Shown: piece after piece, positions 17,702 through 26,406 of the stretch | Layout of the letters: the number at the start of each line of letters is the position of its first letter | How positions within the stretch are numbered: position 1 is the first letter of the stretch | Assembly (NCBI RefSeq): GCF_038397775.1 | Contig: NZ_CP151650.1 | Span: 3,658,001-3,722,000, forward strand | Direction: 5' to 3' | DNA: 64,000 nt | Source: Pseudomonas sp. RC10 | GTDB taxonomy: Bacteria > Pseudomonadota > Gammaproteobacteria > Pseudomonadales > Pseudomonadaceae | The notes under the pieces: generated by a model | Database searches by the model: none | What the model was told of the DNA's origin: nothing | The model's input: only the letters and a program-made list of their open reading frames with translations | Program-made: the position numbers and the translations under genes

Positions 17702-19198
17702 ATGAGCGTTATCGGACACTGGATCAACGGCGAAACGACCACCCCTGATGGCCGCACCCAAGCGGTCTTCAACCCCGCCACCGGCGAGAGCAACACGCAA
17801 GTGGCACTGGCCAGCACCGTCACCGTGCAGGCGGCCATCGCCGCCGCCGAAGAGGCGTTTCCCGCGTGGCGCGACACTCCGCCCGCCAAACGTGCGCGGG
17901 TCATGTTTCGCTTCAAGGAATTGCTGGAGCAGAACGCGAATAAAATCTGCGAACTGATCGGCCAGGAACACGGCAAGATCAGTCATGACGCCGCGGGCGA
18001 ATTGCAGCGCGGGATCGAGAACGTCGAGTACGCCTGCGGTGCGCCGGAGCTGCTGAAAGGCGAGCACAGCCGTAACGTCGGCCCGAACATCGACTCTTGG
18101 AGCGAGTTCCAGCCACTGGGCGTGGTGGCAGGCGTGACTCCGTTCAACTTCCCGGTGATGGTGCCGTTGTGGATGCTGCCGATGGCCATCGTCTGCGGCA
18201 ACACCTTTGTCCTGAAACCCTCCGAACGCGACCCGAGCAGCACCCTCTACATCGCGCAATTGCTCCACGAAGCCGGCCTGCCAGCGGGTGTGTTGAACGT
18301 GGTCAACGGCGACAAGGAAGCCGTGGACGCCCTGCTGTTCGACCCTCGCGTGAAGGCCGTCAGCTTTGTCGGTTCGACGCCGATCGCCGAGTACATCTAC
18401 CGCACCGCCACTTCCCAGGGCAAACGCTGCCAGGCGCTGGGCGGCGCGAAAAACCACGCCATCGTCATGCCCGACGCGGACCTCGATAACGCAGTCAATT
18501 CGTTGCTGGGCGCCGCGTTTGGCTCGTCCGGCGAGCGTTGCATGGCGCTGTCGGTGGCCGTTGCCGTGGGCGATGCCGTGGCGGACGCGCTGATCGGCAA
18601 ACTCACCGAAGCGATGCAAGGGCTGAAATTCGGTGTCCACACCGACGCCAGCAACGACTTCGGCCCGCTGATCACCGCCGCCCACCGCGACAAGGTCGTG
18701 GGCTTCATCGACAGCGCCGAGTCTCAGGGTGCGCGAATCGTCGTCGATGGCCGTAACGCCCGCGTGGCGGGTCATGAAGACGGTTTCTTCGTCGGCGCGA
18801 CGCTGATCGATGCGGTCAACGCCGACATGGACAGCTACAAGGCCGAGATTTTTGGCCCGGTGCTGCAGGTCATCCGCGTGGCGACCATGGACGAGGCCAT
18901 GAAGCTGATCAACGACCACGAATATGGTAACGGCACCTGCATCTACACCCGCGACGGTGAAGCGGCGCGGTACTTCAGTGACCGGATTCAAGTGGGCATG
19001 GTAGGGATCAACATCCCGCTGCCCGTCCCCGTTGCCTCCCACAGTTTCGGTGGCTGGAAACGCTCGCTGTTCGGTGATTTGCATGCGTATGGCCCGGACG
19101 GTGTGCGCTTCTACACCAAACGTAAAACGATCACTCAGCGCTGGCCATCGGCGAACGTGCGCGAGGGCGCCGAATTCTCGATGCCGACCATGAAATGA
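17702..19198 (+). CDS. mmsA: CoA-acylating methylmalonate/malonate-semialdehyde dehydrogenase
   Basis: 498-residue aldehyde dehydrogenase of the MmsA type, which turns (methyl)malonate semialdehyde into propionyl- or acetyl-CoA, CO2 and NADH. Family strings are TPFNFPVMVPLWM, NPATGES and FGSSGERCMAL with catalytic C280. Also typical is INIPLPVPVASHSFGGWK near the end. The start is the ATG at 17702 behind GACGGAGCAC; the longer open frame is a shadow of the gene before. It follows the Fe-type dehydrogenase in one unit with an MHS transporter. The pairing suggests malonate semialdehyde as substrate, though valine or inositol routes also use this family. Confidence 0.93.
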   Translation: MSVIGHWINGETTTPDGRTQAVFNPATGESNTQVALASTVTVQAAIAAAEEAFPAWRDTPPAKRARVMFRFKELLEQNANKICELIGQEHGKISHDAAGELQRGIENVEYACGAPELLKGEHSRNVGPNIDSWSEFQPLGVVAGVTPFNFPVMVPLWMLPMAIVCGNTFVLKPSERDPSSTLYIAQLLHEAGLPAGVLNVVNGDKEAVDALLFDPRVKAVSFVGSTPIAEYIYRTATSQGKRCQALGGAKNHAIVMPDADLDNAVNSLLGAAFGSSGERCMALSVAVAVGDAVADALIGKLTEAMQGLKFGVHTDASNDFGPLITAAHRDKVVGFIDSAESQGARIVVDGRNARVAGHEDGFFVGATLIDAVNADMDSYKAEIFGPVLQVIRVATMDEAMKLINDHEYGNGTCIYTRDGEAARYFSDRIQVGMVGINIPLPVPVASHSFGGWKRSLFGDLHAYGPDGVRFYTKRKTITQRWPSANVREGAEFSMPTMK

Positions 19199-19208
19199 TC
19201 CGATGAAA

Positions 19209-19245
19209 GGCAGGCGCCATCGCGCTCCCGGGCGTGGCGCCTGCC
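19209..19245 (+). terminator. Strong hairpin between mmsA and the transporter
   Basis: Perfect 10-bp stem GGCAGGCGCC / GGCGCCTGCC with a 17-nt loop, directly after the mmsA stop. No T run follows, so it may be a partial terminator or an RNA-stabilising end that lowers transporter expression. Confidence 0.55.
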
Positions 19246-19350
19246 AACCCCGCTGATTAGACTGCGGGTGCATACGTAAGCAGCAAGACAGCGTTTCCAC
19301 ATGCAATAAAAACAATAATGGCTGGGGCCTTAGGGCCGAGGAAAACACTT

Positions 19351-20973
19351 ATGGCAGGTTATGTGCAGCAAGAAAGCGCCGCGCACGCGAGCAGCGCCGC
19401 CAAGGAAGAACGCAAGATCATCATCGCGTCTTCCCTGGGTACGGTTTTCGAGTGGTACGATTTTTTTCTCTACGGGGCATTGGCGGCAGTCATCAGTAAG
19501 CAGTTCTTCGCCGGTGTAAACGAAACCACCGCGTTCATCTTCGCCCTGCTGGCGTTCGCCGCAGGCTTCATCGTAAGGCCGTTCGGCGCACTGGTCTTTG
19601 GCCGGATCGGCGACATGGTCGGCCGCAAATACACCTTTCTCGCCACGATCGTCATCATGGGCCTCTCGACGTTCGCCGTGGGCTTGCTGCCCGGCTACGC
19701 CAGCATCGGCATCGCGGCGCCCATCATCCTTGTCGTCCTGCGCATGCTTCAAGGCCTGGCGCTGGGCGGCGAATACGGCGGTGCGGCGACCTACGTCGCC
19801 GAACATGCGCCGAAGAACAAACGCGGCTTTCACACAGGATTCATCCAGTCGACGGCGACATTGGGGTTGCTGCTGTCGCTGGCGGTGGTGCTGGCCTCTC
19901 GCCTGATTGCCGGTGACGGGTTCGACACCTGGGGCTGGCGCATTCCGTTCCTGCTGTCGATCGTGCTGGTGGCGATTTCGACGTGGATTCGCATGAGCCT
20001 GCATGAGTCGCCGTCGTTCACCAAAATGAAGAGCGAAGGCAAGCTGTCCAAGTCGCCGATCCGCGATTCGTTTACCGTCTGGCCCAATCTCAAAGTGGTG
20101 TTGATCGCGCTGTTCAGCGTCAACGCCGGTCAAGCCGTGACGTTCTACGCCGCGCAGTTCTACGTGCTGTTCTTCCTGACTCAAGTGTTGAAGGTTGATC
20201 CGTCACTGGCCAATACGTTGCTGATCGTCAGTGTGATCATCGGCGCGCCGTTCTTCGTGTTTTTCGGCTGGCTGTCCGACCGAATCGGCCGCAAGAAAAT
20301 CATCGTCACCGGCCTGCTGCTGGCGACCGTGCTGTACTTCCCGCTGTTCAAGATGCTCGGCCATTACGCCAACCCGCAGATCGACGCCGCACGCCAGCAG
20401 TCGCCGATCGTCGTGGTGGCTGACCCGGCGACCTGCACCTTCCAGTTCGATCCGGTGGGCAAGGCGAAATTCGACAGCCCGTGCGACAAGGTCAAGACCC
20501 TGCTGATCAAGCAAGGCCTGCCGTACACCTCGCAATCCGCGGCCGCGGGCACCACCGTGCAAGTCACCGTGGGCAGTACGCAGATCACCGGTTACGACGA
20601 AGCCGCGCTGAACGGCGCAGTCAAGGCCGCCGGTTATCCCGCCAAGGCTGACTCCGCGCTGGTGAACGCGTCTGGCGTGGTGCTGGTGATCGTGGCCCTG
20701 ATGCTGATTGCGACCATGACCTACGGCCCGCTCGCCGCGTTGATGGTCGAACTGTTCCCGACCCGCATCCGCTACACCTCGATGTCGCTCCCCTACCACA
20801 TCGGCAACGGTTGGTTCGGCGGATTGCTGCCCACCATCTCCTTCGCGCTGGTGGTGTACACGGGCGACATCTTCTATGGATTGTGGTACCCGGTGCTGGT
20901 GACGGCGGTGAGCCTGGTCTGCAGCCTGCTGTTCTTGAAGGAAACCAAGGACGTAGACCTCGATAAGGTCTGA
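19351..20973 (+). CDS. MHS-family (metabolite:H+ symporter) MFS transporter
   Basis: 540-residue inner-membrane carrier of the ProP/ShiA type. The family motif EWYDFFLYG is near residue 33, the loop RPFGALVFGRIGDMVGRKYTF and the segment GLALGGEYGGAATYVAEHAP follow. Twelve membrane segments are expected. Between the helices near 335 and 445 there is a soluble insertion of about 90 residues with two cysteines (DPATC and DSPC); it is seen in the longer members of this family and makes the protein larger than ProP. The start is the ATG at 19351 with GAGGA upstream. Given the neighbours it probably takes up a small carboxylate; substrate not provable here. Confidence 0.88.
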   Translation: MAGYVQQESAAHASSAAKEERKIIIASSLGTVFEWYDFFLYGALAAVISKQFFAGVNETTAFIFALLAFAAGFIVRPFGALVFGRIGDMVGRKYTFLATIVIMGLSTFAVGLLPGYASIGIAAPIILVVLRMLQGLALGGEYGGAATYVAEHAPKNKRGFHTGFIQSTATLGLLLSLAVVLASRLIAGDGFDTWGWRIPFLLSIVLVAISTWIRMSLHESPSFTKMKSEGKLSKSPIRDSFTVWPNLKVVLIALFSVNAGQAVTFYAAQFYVLFFLTQVLKVDPSLANTLLIVSVIIGAPFFVFFGWLSDRIGRKKIIVTGLLLATVLYFPLFKMLGHYANPQIDAARQQSPIVVVADPATCTFQFDPVGKAKFDSPCDKVKTLLIKQGLPYTSQSAAAGTTVQVTVGSTQITGYDEAALNGAVKAAGYPAKADSALVNASGVVLVIVALMLIATMTYGPLAALMVELFPTRIRYTSMSLPYHIGNGWFGGLLPTISFALVVYTGDIFYGLWYPVLVTAVSLVCSLLFLKETKDVDLDKV

Positions 20974-20988
20974 CCTGCGAATGAGCAT

Positions 20989-21035
20989 CACACTGGAGAT
21001 CGAGCCCGCTCGCCCTCCAGTGTGTCGCGTTTTTT
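20989..21035 (+). terminator. Rho-independent terminator after the MHS transporter
   Basis: Perfect 10-bp stem CACACTGGAG / CTCCAGTGTG, then TCGCGTTTTTTC. It separates the transporter from the convergent small gene at 21040-21273. Confidence 0.88.
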
Positions 21036-21039
21036 CTCG

Positions 21040-21273
21040 TTACCGCAGCGGCGGATGCTCTGCCGACACAGCGTCATTGGCCTCGACGTCCGACATGTCC
21101 TCCTCCAGTGGCGCTTCGTCGTCGGGCTTCAGGGGTATTTCCCCCTCGCCTTCGCCCACATCGTCGCTGCCCGGTGGCGGATTGGGGATGACGTCGGGTC
21201 TGCCGGGTTCCAGCGGCTCGATGGAGTCGACCGCGTTTTCAGTGCCACCTGGAATGCCTGTTGATGGATTCAT
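21040..21273 (-). CDS. Small acidic proline-rich protein of unknown function
   Basis: 77-residue protein with no membrane segment or signal peptide. It starts MNPSTGIPGGTEN at the ATG ending at 21273, with GAGGTG five bases ahead, which is why the shorter start was preferred over the longer open frame. It is rich in Pro, Glu and Asp (PGRPDVIPNPPPGSDD, then EDMSDVEAND), so probably disordered. I recall similar short proteins with the same opening as common in Pseudomonas, but no function is known to me. It is convergent to the transporter and has its own upstream region. Confidence 0.7.
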   Translation of the reverse strand: MNPSTGIPGGTENAVDSIEPLEPGRPDVIPNPPPGSDDVGEGEGEIPLKPDDEAPLEEDMSDVEANDAVSAEHPPLR

Positions 21274-21458
21274 TGCACACCTCGCTAGGCCGCGAATGAG
21301 TCGCGACATACAGATATGAAGTCCCCCGCCAACGGTTTGTTCGATGAAGTTCGCCAACGGTCGTCACTCGACAGTGCGGCAGCGTCATAAGGCGGCGAAC
21401 TCCGTGAACGGCACACCCTCTGATGAACAGGTCCTGATCGTTCGAGGCTATGCCCGCC

Positions 21459-22295
21459 ATGAAAAACCTGAAAATCGCCACGTTCAACGTCAACGGCATC
21501 GGTGCCCGGCTGCCGAACCTGTTGCAGTGGCTGGAGCGCGAGCAGCCGGACATCGTCTGTCTGCAAGAACTCAAGGCTCCGGACAAAGCGTTTCCTGCCC
21601 ACGAGATCGAAGCGGCGGGCTATGGCTCGCTGCACCTGGGGCAGACGTCGTGGAACGGGGTCGCAATTCTGGCCCGTGACACCGAGCCACTGCTGATCCG
21701 TAAAGGCTTGCCAGGGGAAGAACAGGACACCCAGGCGCGGTATCTGGAGGCCGCCGCCCATGGCGTGGTGGTCGCGTGCCTGTACCTGCCCAACGGCAAC
21801 CCGCAGCCCGGCCCCAAGTTCGACTACAAACTGCGCTGGTTCGAGCACCTGATCCAGCACGCCGAATCATTGCAGGCCAGCGACCACCCGGTGGTGATGG
21901 CCGGCGACTTCAACGTCGTGCCCACGGACGAAGACATCTACAACCCCCGCTCATGGCTGAAAGACGCCCTGCTGCAGCCCGAAAGCCGCGACTGTTATGC
22001 CCGGCTCCTCGCCCAAGGCTGGCTGGACTCGCTGCGGCACCTGTACCCGGACGAGCGCGTCTACACCTTCTGGGATTATTTCCGTCAGCACTGGCAGAAG
22101 AATTCCGGCTTGCGCATCGACCATTTGTTGGTCAATCCGGTGCTCGCTCCACACCTGAAAGATGCCGGCGTCGATGCTTGGGTGCGCGGCGAAGAACACC
22201 CCAGTGATCACGCCCCGACCTGGATTCGCCTGGGTGCCGCCCGCAAAGCCAAACCTCGAAAAAACGCGCGGAAAAAGACAAGCGCCGACAAATAG
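21459..22295 (+). CDS. xthA: Exodeoxyribonuclease III
   Basis: 278-residue AP endonuclease/3'-5' exonuclease of base-excision repair (EEP fold). Conserved pieces are ATFNVNGI, DIVCLQELKAPD with the metal-binding Glu, GDFNVVPTDEDI, and the catalytic end HPSDHAPTW. The C-terminus is a short basic tail (KAKPRKNARKKTS). An in-frame ATG lies 9 bases upstream at 21450; I prefer 21459 (MKNLKIATF) because the family starts there and GAGG is too close to the upstream ATG. It stands alone. Confidence 0.94.
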   Translation: MKNLKIATFNVNGIGARLPNLLQWLEREQPDIVCLQELKAPDKAFPAHEIEAAGYGSLHLGQTSWNGVAILARDTEPLLIRKGLPGEEQDTQARYLEAAAHGVVVACLYLPNGNPQPGPKFDYKLRWFEHLIQHAESLQASDHPVVMAGDFNVVPTDEDIYNPRSWLKDALLQPESRDCYARLLAQGWLDSLRHLYPDERVYTFWDYFRQHWQKNSGLRIDHLLVNPVLAPHLKDAGVDAWVRGEEHPSDHAPTWIRLGAARKAKPRKNARKKTSADK

Positions 22296-22431
22296 AGCGT
22301 CATCGAACAATCGGTTGAACTAACGCGTCTGCTTCAGGATCACTTTTAACGCGCGCACTGAGCGCAAATCCCCTTCGCGAGCCCTGTTGCTCGCGGCTTT
22401 GGTACAGGTCGATGAACGACAAGGAGCTCAC

Positions 22432-22860
22432 GTGACCGACACTGCCTACTCCCCCTACCGCCACCTCCCCGGCCCGCTTCACGCGATTCTGCTGGCGGGC
22501 ACGGTCCCGTTGTTTCTCGGCGGGCTGCTCAGCGACATCGCCTACTACAACAGTTACCTGATCCAATGGAGCAATTTCGCGTCGTGGCTGATTGCCGGGG
22601 CCATGCTGTTCTGTGGCCTGGCGTTGCTGTTTGCGCTGGTCAACCTGATCCGGGCGGAGCGCAAATCCGGCCGCCCGGTCCTGTATTTCCTGCTCCTGCT
22701 CGTCACGTGGGGGCTGGGCTGGATCAATTCATTCGAACACGCCAAGGACGCCTGGGCCGTGATGCCGTCGGGGCTGATTCTGTCGGTGATCGTGACCGTG
22801 CTGAGCATCGTTTCCGCCTGGATCGGTCTGACCAACCTTCGCTCGGGAGACGCACGATGA
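22432..22860 (+). CDS. DUF2231-like inner-membrane protein
   Basis: 142-residue protein with four predicted membrane helices (LHAILLAGTVPLFLGGLL; ASWLIAGAMLFCGLALLFALV; YFLLLLVTWGLGW; LILSVIVTVLSIVSAWIGL). I chose a GTG start at 22432 because AAGGAG lies six bases ahead; the upstream ATG has no site. It overlaps the following lipoprotein dehydrogenase by 4 bp (ATGA). This pairing of DUF2231 membrane protein and soluble PQQ-type dehydrogenase suggests the membrane protein may take part in electron transfer, but no heme or cofactor motif is visible. Confidence 0.78.
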   Translation: MTDTAYSPYRHLPGPLHAILLAGTVPLFLGGLLSDIAYYNSYLIQWSNFASWLIAGAMLFCGLALLFALVNLIRAERKSGRPVLYFLLLLVTWGLGWINSFEHAKDAWAVMPSGLILSVIVTVLSIVSAWIGLTNLRSGDAR

Positions 22861-24152
22861 AACCTGCCTTTGCACTGACTGCCCTGTCCATGTCCCTGCT
22901 GCTGAGCGCTTGCGGTGCAGGAAAGGACAACCCGCAAGCCCACGGCCCCGACCCGAAAATGCCCCAGGCTGAACGCGGGTTGCTGCCGAGCATGAAAATC
23001 GCCGAGCCGGTGGCCTGGGGTGACCAGAAACCCAAGGTGCCCGAGGGTTACAGCATCTCGGCGATTGCCACTGACCTGAAAGTGCCGCGCCAGACGCTGG
23101 TGTTGCCCAACGGCGACATTCTGATCGCGGAAGGCAAAGGCGGCACCGAAGCGCCGAAGCTCAAGCCCAAGGACGTGATCGCCAGTTACATCAAGGCCGA
23201 AGGCAACACAAAGGTCAAAGGCGGCAACCGCCTGACCCTGTTGCGGGATGCCGATGGCGACGGCAAATACGAGATGAAGACCGTGTTCGCCGAAAACCTC
23301 AACGCGCCGTATGGGCTGGCCTACGCGAACGGCAAACTGTACGTCGCCAACCAGGACGCGCTGGTGCGCTTCGACTACACCGACGGCCAGACCAAGGCCA
23401 CGGGCGAGCCCGTGACCGTCACCGAGCTGCCAGCGAAGATCAATCACCACTGGACCAAATCACTGGCCATCACCCCGGACGGCAGCACGCTGTACGTGGG
23501 CATCGGTTCGAACAGCAACGTCACCGAGCGTGGCATGGAGGTCGAACTGGACCGGGCGCAAATCTGGCAGATCGACGCCAAGACTGGCGCGCACAAACCG
23601 TACGCCACGGGCACCCGTAACCCGACGTCGTTGAAAATCCAGCCCGGCACTGGGGTGCTGTGGGCCGTGGCCAACGAGCGGGATGAATTGGGTGAAGACC
23701 TGGTGCCGGATTACCTGACGTCGATCCGTGAAGGCGCGTTTTACGGCTGGCCGTACAGCTATTGGGGCCAGAACGTCGACACCCGCGCCCAGCCGCAAGA
23801 CCCGAAAAAGGTTGCGCTGGCAGTCAAACCGGATTACAGCCTCGGTTCTCACGTGGCCGCGCTGGGTCTCGACTTCTCGATCCCGGCCATTGGCGACAAG
23901 TTCGCGGATGGCGTTTTTGTCGGCGAGCACGGCAGCTGGAACCGCGAGAACCCGGTGGGCTACAAAGTGGTGTTCGTGCCGTTCAGCAACGGTAAGCCTT
24001 CCGGGGAGCCGGTGGATTTCGCCACCGGTTTCCGAGGTGACGACGGCAAGACCCGAGGCCGGCCGGTCGGGGTCACGGTGGACCCTCGCGGTGGCGTGAT
24101 CATTGCGGATGACCTGTCCAATACGGTCTGGCGTGTAACGCGCAATCGTTGA
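22857..24152 (+). CDS. Lipoprotein PQQ-dependent sugar (sorbosone-type) dehydrogenase
   Basis: 431-residue six-bladed beta-propeller of the soluble glucose/L-sorbosone dehydrogenase family. It would oxidise an aldose or related sugar on the periplasmic side with PQQ. It has a lipoprotein signal with lipobox LLSACG (Cys near residue 19), so it is membrane anchored. Propeller strings include PYGLAYANGKLYVANQD, KINHHWTKSLAITPDG, GTRNPTSLKIQPGTG and GVFVGEHGSWNRENPVGYKV, with the catalytic-type His in NHHW. The start overlaps the DUF2231 gene. True substrate unknown; many relatives remain unassigned. Confidence 0.87.
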   Translation: MKPAFALTALSMSLLLSACGAGKDNPQAHGPDPKMPQAERGLLPSMKIAEPVAWGDQKPKVPEGYSISAIATDLKVPRQTLVLPNGDILIAEGKGGTEAPKLKPKDVIASYIKAEGNTKVKGGNRLTLLRDADGDGKYEMKTVFAENLNAPYGLAYANGKLYVANQDALVRFDYTDGQTKATGEPVTVTELPAKINHHWTKSLAITPDGSTLYVGIGSNSNVTERGMEVELDRAQIWQIDAKTGAHKPYATGTRNPTSLKIQPGTGVLWAVANERDELGEDLVPDYLTSIREGAFYGWPYSYWGQNVDTRAQPQDPKKVALAVKPDYSLGSHVAALGLDFSIPAIGDKFADGVFVGEHGSWNRENPVGYKVVFVPFSNGKPSGEPVDFATGFRGDDGKTRGRPVGVTVDPRGGVIIADDLSNTVWRVTRNR

Positions 24153-24175
24153 GTTTGCATCTTTGATACCAGAAA

Positions 24176-24204
24176 GGGAGGCGGCTGTTCCGGCAGCGCC
24201 TCCC
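24176..24204. terminator. Bidirectional hairpin between convergent genes
   Basis: Stem GGGAGGCG / CGCCTCCC with extra CTG/CAG pairing inside the loop. It lies between the convergent dehydrogenase and sigma-54 regulator genes. Only short T stretches flank it on either strand. Confidence 0.65.
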
Positions 24205-24237
24205 GCGTCCTGACAACCCTCCCCCCTCTTCCAGACG

Positions 24238-26151
24238 CTAGCTTTCCGTTCGGCGCGCTATCCCGTGTTGCCGCAGTTTGCGGTACAGCGTATTCCGACT
24301 GATGTTCAGCCGACTGGCAACCCGACCGATGTGCCAACGCTCTTCATCGACCAGCGCCATGAGCGTCTGCCGCTCCGATGCACCGAGAGGGTCCTCGCAG
24401 TCGGTCTCTGATGCCGGTGGGGCAGGAAGCAACTCCAACGCATCCTCAAGCGAGATGCGCCCCTCCCACGCGAGTGCGACCAGCGTACGAAGGCAGATTC
24501 GAAGTTGCCTCACATTCCCCGGCCAGGCCTGTGCCATCAGGTGTTCACGCACGCCGGGTTCCAGCTGGATCGCAGTGTCGCCAGCTTCCTTGCGCAGCAG
24601 AAAGTCGAGCAGCGGACCCTTGTCCGAACGCTCACGCAGCGGTGGAATCTGCACCGTGAACCCGCCAAGGCGATAATACAGGTCTTCACGAAAGCGCCCT
24701 GCCACGACACTTGCCTGAAGGTCCTGGTGGCTCGCACTGATGAGCCGAATGTCGATCGGACGTGGCGCACCGCTGCCCAGCGGCACCACTTGCCGCTCTT
24801 CAAGCACGCGCAACAGCCGGGTTTGCAGTGCCAGCGGCATGTCGCCGATTTCATCGAGAAACAGAATGCCGCCGTGGGCCTGTTCGAGCTTGCCGACCAT
24901 GCCCTCCTTGCGGGCCCCGGTGAAGCTGCCACCCTGATAGCCGAACAGCTCGCTTTCGATGAGGCTTTCCGGGATCGCCGCGCAGTTGATGGCGACGAAC
25001 CGCTGATTCGATCGTGAACTCGCACGGTACAACGCCGCCGCGAATGCCTCTTTACCGGTCCCGGTTTCACCCTGCAAAAACACCGGCACGTCCCGTTCCA
25101 GCACCCTGAGCGCACGGCTCAGACCGCGCTGCAAGCGCTCGTCCTCCATGCAGAACTGGTCATCGTTGATGTGCGGCAGCGCACGCCTGGCGTTGAGAGC
25201 CGTCGGCGTCGCGATGCGAACGGGTGCGCGCAACTGACCGTAAAACAGGCGACCGTCGACCAATCGCATGGGCCAGCACAGGGTGGGCTGATGGCTTGAA
25301 TACCGGATGACCTGCTCAGCAGGCATTTCGAGCATCGTCGACAGGGACTGCCCGATCAATTGATCCCGCGTGGCCCCCAGAAGATCCAGCGCCGCCTGAT
25401 TCACCGAACGTATGCGGGCCGTGTCATCAAAGCTGACCAGCCCTTCGCCCAGCAGCCCGACGAACCGCGCTTCGGGGTGAAACCGAAGGAGGTACAGCTG
25501 GGGTTCATGGCCCAGAAAGAAACAGTTTTCGATCAGTTTGGCGGACAGGTTGGTCAACGCCATCGCTTGCAGCATGGCGGAAGGGCTCTGGTCCTCCCGC
25601 GCCGAGGACAGGTTCAGTACAGCGAGCAACTCGCCCTGGTCGTCGAACACAGGACTGGCCGAACAACTCAACCCGGCGTGCTTTCCCCGAAAATGCTCAT
25701 CCCGGCGAATGGTCACCTGCTGACGCTCCACCAGGCACGTTCCGACCCCATTGGTGCCCTCGACGTCCTCCCCCCACATCGCGCCGAGCCAGAGGCCCGC
25801 TCGCTGGAAGTCGGTGCGTTCCGCGTCATTGAACACGCTGTCGATCACCACACCCTGGGCATCGGTCAGCATGACCACATGGCCATCGCCCCCCAGCTGC
25901 TGGTGCAGGCTGCTCATCTGCCAGCGCGCCACCTTGATGATGTGTTCAAGGGGTGCGCGATGGGCGTTGAGGGTGTGGTTTTCCAGCACATTGGGCGGGC
26001 GTCGGCTGGCCGGGTCCAGCCCGTGTTGGTCCAGGCAGCGACGCCAGGACCGGGTGATCGCGGGGTCTTTCGCAAAATCGGCAGTCTTCGGCGAGCCCTG
26101 TACAGCCTGCAGCACCTGCTGGGCATGGGCGCTGAGCAATGCGGACGTCAT
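24238..26151 (-). CDS. AcoR-like sigma-54-dependent activator
   Basis: 637-residue enhancer-binding protein. An N-terminal GAF-type sensor (about 60-210) and a PAS-like stretch (about 225-310) precede the AAA+ domain. Walker A is GETGTGKE at 361-368 and Walker B GILFLDEIGD at 428-437; WPGNVRQL lies near 543 and a Fis-type HTH at about 606-628. The sigma-54 contact loop reads GSFTGA at 408-413 instead of the usual GAFTGA. It is divergent from the FMO gene, whose promoter has a -24/-12 element, so it very likely activates that gene in response to a small ketone, diol or related metabolite. Effector not assignable. Confidence 0.93.
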   Translation of the reverse strand: MTSALLSAHAQQVLQAVQGSPKTADFAKDPAITRSWRRCLDQHGLDPASRRPPNVLENHTLNAHRAPLEHIIKVARWQMSSLHQQLGGDGHVVMLTDAQGVVIDSVFNDAERTDFQRAGLWLGAMWGEDVEGTNGVGTCLVERQQVTIRRDEHFRGKHAGLSCSASPVFDDQGELLAVLNLSSAREDQSPSAMLQAMALTNLSAKLIENCFFLGHEPQLYLLRFHPEARFVGLLGEGLVSFDDTARIRSVNQAALDLLGATRDQLIGQSLSTMLEMPAEQVIRYSSHQPTLCWPMRLVDGRLFYGQLRAPVRIATPTALNARRALPHINDDQFCMEDERLQRGLSRALRVLERDVPVFLQGETGTGKEAFAAALYRASSRSNQRFVAINCAAIPESLIESELFGYQGGSFTGARKEGMVGKLEQAHGGILFLDEIGDMPLALQTRLLRVLEERQVVPLGSGAPRPIDIRLISASHQDLQASVVAGRFREDLYYRLGGFTVQIPPLRERSDKGPLLDFLLRKEAGDTAIQLEPGVREHLMAQAWPGNVRQLRICLRTLVALAWEGRISLEDALELLPAPPASETDCEDPLGASERQTLMALVDEERWHIGRVASRLNISRNTLYRKLRQHGIARRTES

Positions 26152-26237
26152 ATTTTTATTCTCCGCTGCATATCGGTATGCACTTTATTCCGCAGCTTAG
26201 GCGAAAAGGCCAGCCCGTGCGGCTTCATCTGCCCAAT

Positions 26238-26276
26238 GTGACACTTTGTTCAGCGTGATTTCCAAATGCGTGACAC
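26238..26276. promoter_or_regulatory. Candidate upstream activator sites (GTGACAC repeat)
   Basis: GTGACAC occurs at 26238-26244 and again at 26270-26276, exactly 32 bp apart (about three helical turns). They lie 75-110 bp ahead of the -24/-12 element, where dimers of the divergent activator would be expected to bind. Confidence 0.5.
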
Positions 26277-26349
26277 ATCACTGGCAACGGGGGCGTTGGA
26301 TGTGGGCTCGCGTCGCTCCGGTGCGCTGTCCAGAGCGGTTTTTCCGACG

Positions 26350-26365
26350 TGGCCCGGGGTTTGCT
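26350..26365 (+). promoter_or_regulatory. Sigma-54 (-24/-12) promoter of the FMO gene
   Basis: TGGCCCGGGGTTTGCT fits TGGCACG-N4-TTGCW with a single change (C for A) and exact GG-GC spacing. It is 42 bp ahead of the FMO start codon and is paired with a divergent sigma-54 activator gene, which makes a chance match unlikely. Confidence 0.85.
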
Positions 26366-26406
26366 CAGCTCACGGGCCACAACAACAAAAAACAGGGAGA
26401 AGCCCC

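Noticed and set aside
17678..19348. 556-residue minus-strand frame opposite mmsA
   Set aside because: Shadow of an intact aldehyde dehydrogenase gene; no recognisable content or ribosome site.
22376..22395. Hairpin CGCGAGC/GCTCGCG as terminator of xthA
   Set aside because: Only 7 bp, no T run, and it lies inside the leader of the next gene; too weak to annotate.
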